Below, piece after piece: positions 13,002-13,122 of a DNA stretch of 13,122 bases (the stretch's first letter is position 1; each line of letters starts with the position of its first letter). Both the position numbers and the translations under genes were made by a program. The notes below the pieces were generated by a model, which searched no databases, was not told the origin of the DNA, and worked only from the letters and a program-made list of their open reading frames with translations. This DNA is from JARRRL01 sp037380725 (GTDB taxonomy: Bacteria > Pseudomonadota > Gammaproteobacteria > Pseudomonadales > JANQJO01), in the NCBI GenBank assembly GCA_037380725.1, contig JARRRL010000032.1, positions 1-13,122 of the forward strand, written 5' to 3'.

Positions 13002-13122
13002 TCTTCTGTGTGAATGTGTTAAAGCTTATAATTAAACAAATAATAAACGGAAATCATTATAAATTTATTAGTATTTTTTCTAATCTTTCAGTGTTGTCTT
13101 AACGGTGAGGAATAACGAAACC

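Noticed and set aside
1..13122. CRISPR arrays, tRNA or rRNA genes, prophage or secretion-system clusters.
   Set aside because: No regularly spaced identical repeats with unique spacers, no tRNA-like fold and no structural or secretion genes were seen; the only tandem repeats are the short ones listed.

Overview
The window looks like chromosomal DNA of a moderately AT-rich Gram-negative bacterium. A gammaproteobacterium, possibly a marine or host-associated one, fits best. That is an inference from the gene families (DUF2059 periplasmic protein, CYTH protein of the class IV cyclase type, SulP transporter with beta-carbonic anhydrase, diheme cytochrome c lipoprotein). No rRNA or other taxonomic marker is present. 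Coding density is low: seven full-length genes, one gene cut by the left edge and one doubtful 36-codon gene. Six gene-poor gaps of about 0.5-1.2 kb separate them, holding palindromes, short tandem repeats and an insertion-sequence remnant.

Layout, left to right. The left edge holds the 5' end of a minus-strand gene resembling the N-terminal region of HNH-endonuclease-type proteins. After a gap comes a minus-strand CYTH protein gene (730-1260). About 1.2 kb without a gene follows, with two GATC-centred palindromes and four 18-bp phased TACATT repeats. Next is a plus-strand GTG-initiated 546-residue protein with an HExxH zinc-peptidase motif (2479-4119), reminiscent of the NleD/M91 effector peptidases. 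A GC-rich hairpin and a gap lead to a minus-strand DUF2059 periplasmic protein (4582-5085). Another gap leads to an unrecognised 881-residue minus-strand protein with several hydrophobic Gly/Ala-rich stretches and a polar Ser/Thr-rich N-terminus (5760-8405). The following 0.6 kb gap contains a perfect 17-bp tandem duplication and a short plus-strand frame with a strong ribosome-binding site, built largely from six copies of an 8-bp repeat (8778-8888).

The right third is metabolic. A two-gene minus-strand operon encodes a beta-carbonic anhydrase (10565-11203) followed 20 bases later by a SulP/STAS anion transporter (8997-10544). Together they could interconvert CO2 and bicarbonate and move bicarbonate across the inner membrane. 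A gene-poor stretch then ends in a frameshifted IS66-type TnpB remnant (about 11900-12013). This abuts the 3' end of a minus-strand diheme cytochrome c lipoprotein gene (12015-12896), which has a plausible sigma-70 promoter overlapped by a perfect palindrome.

The genes do not form one pathway. The carbonic anhydrase/SulP pair is the only clear operon. The two large isolated proteins of uncertain function (2479-4119 and 5760-8405) are the most likely places for new biology. They could be host- or competitor-directed secreted proteins, but no secretion apparatus, chaperone or immunity gene is visible nearby.
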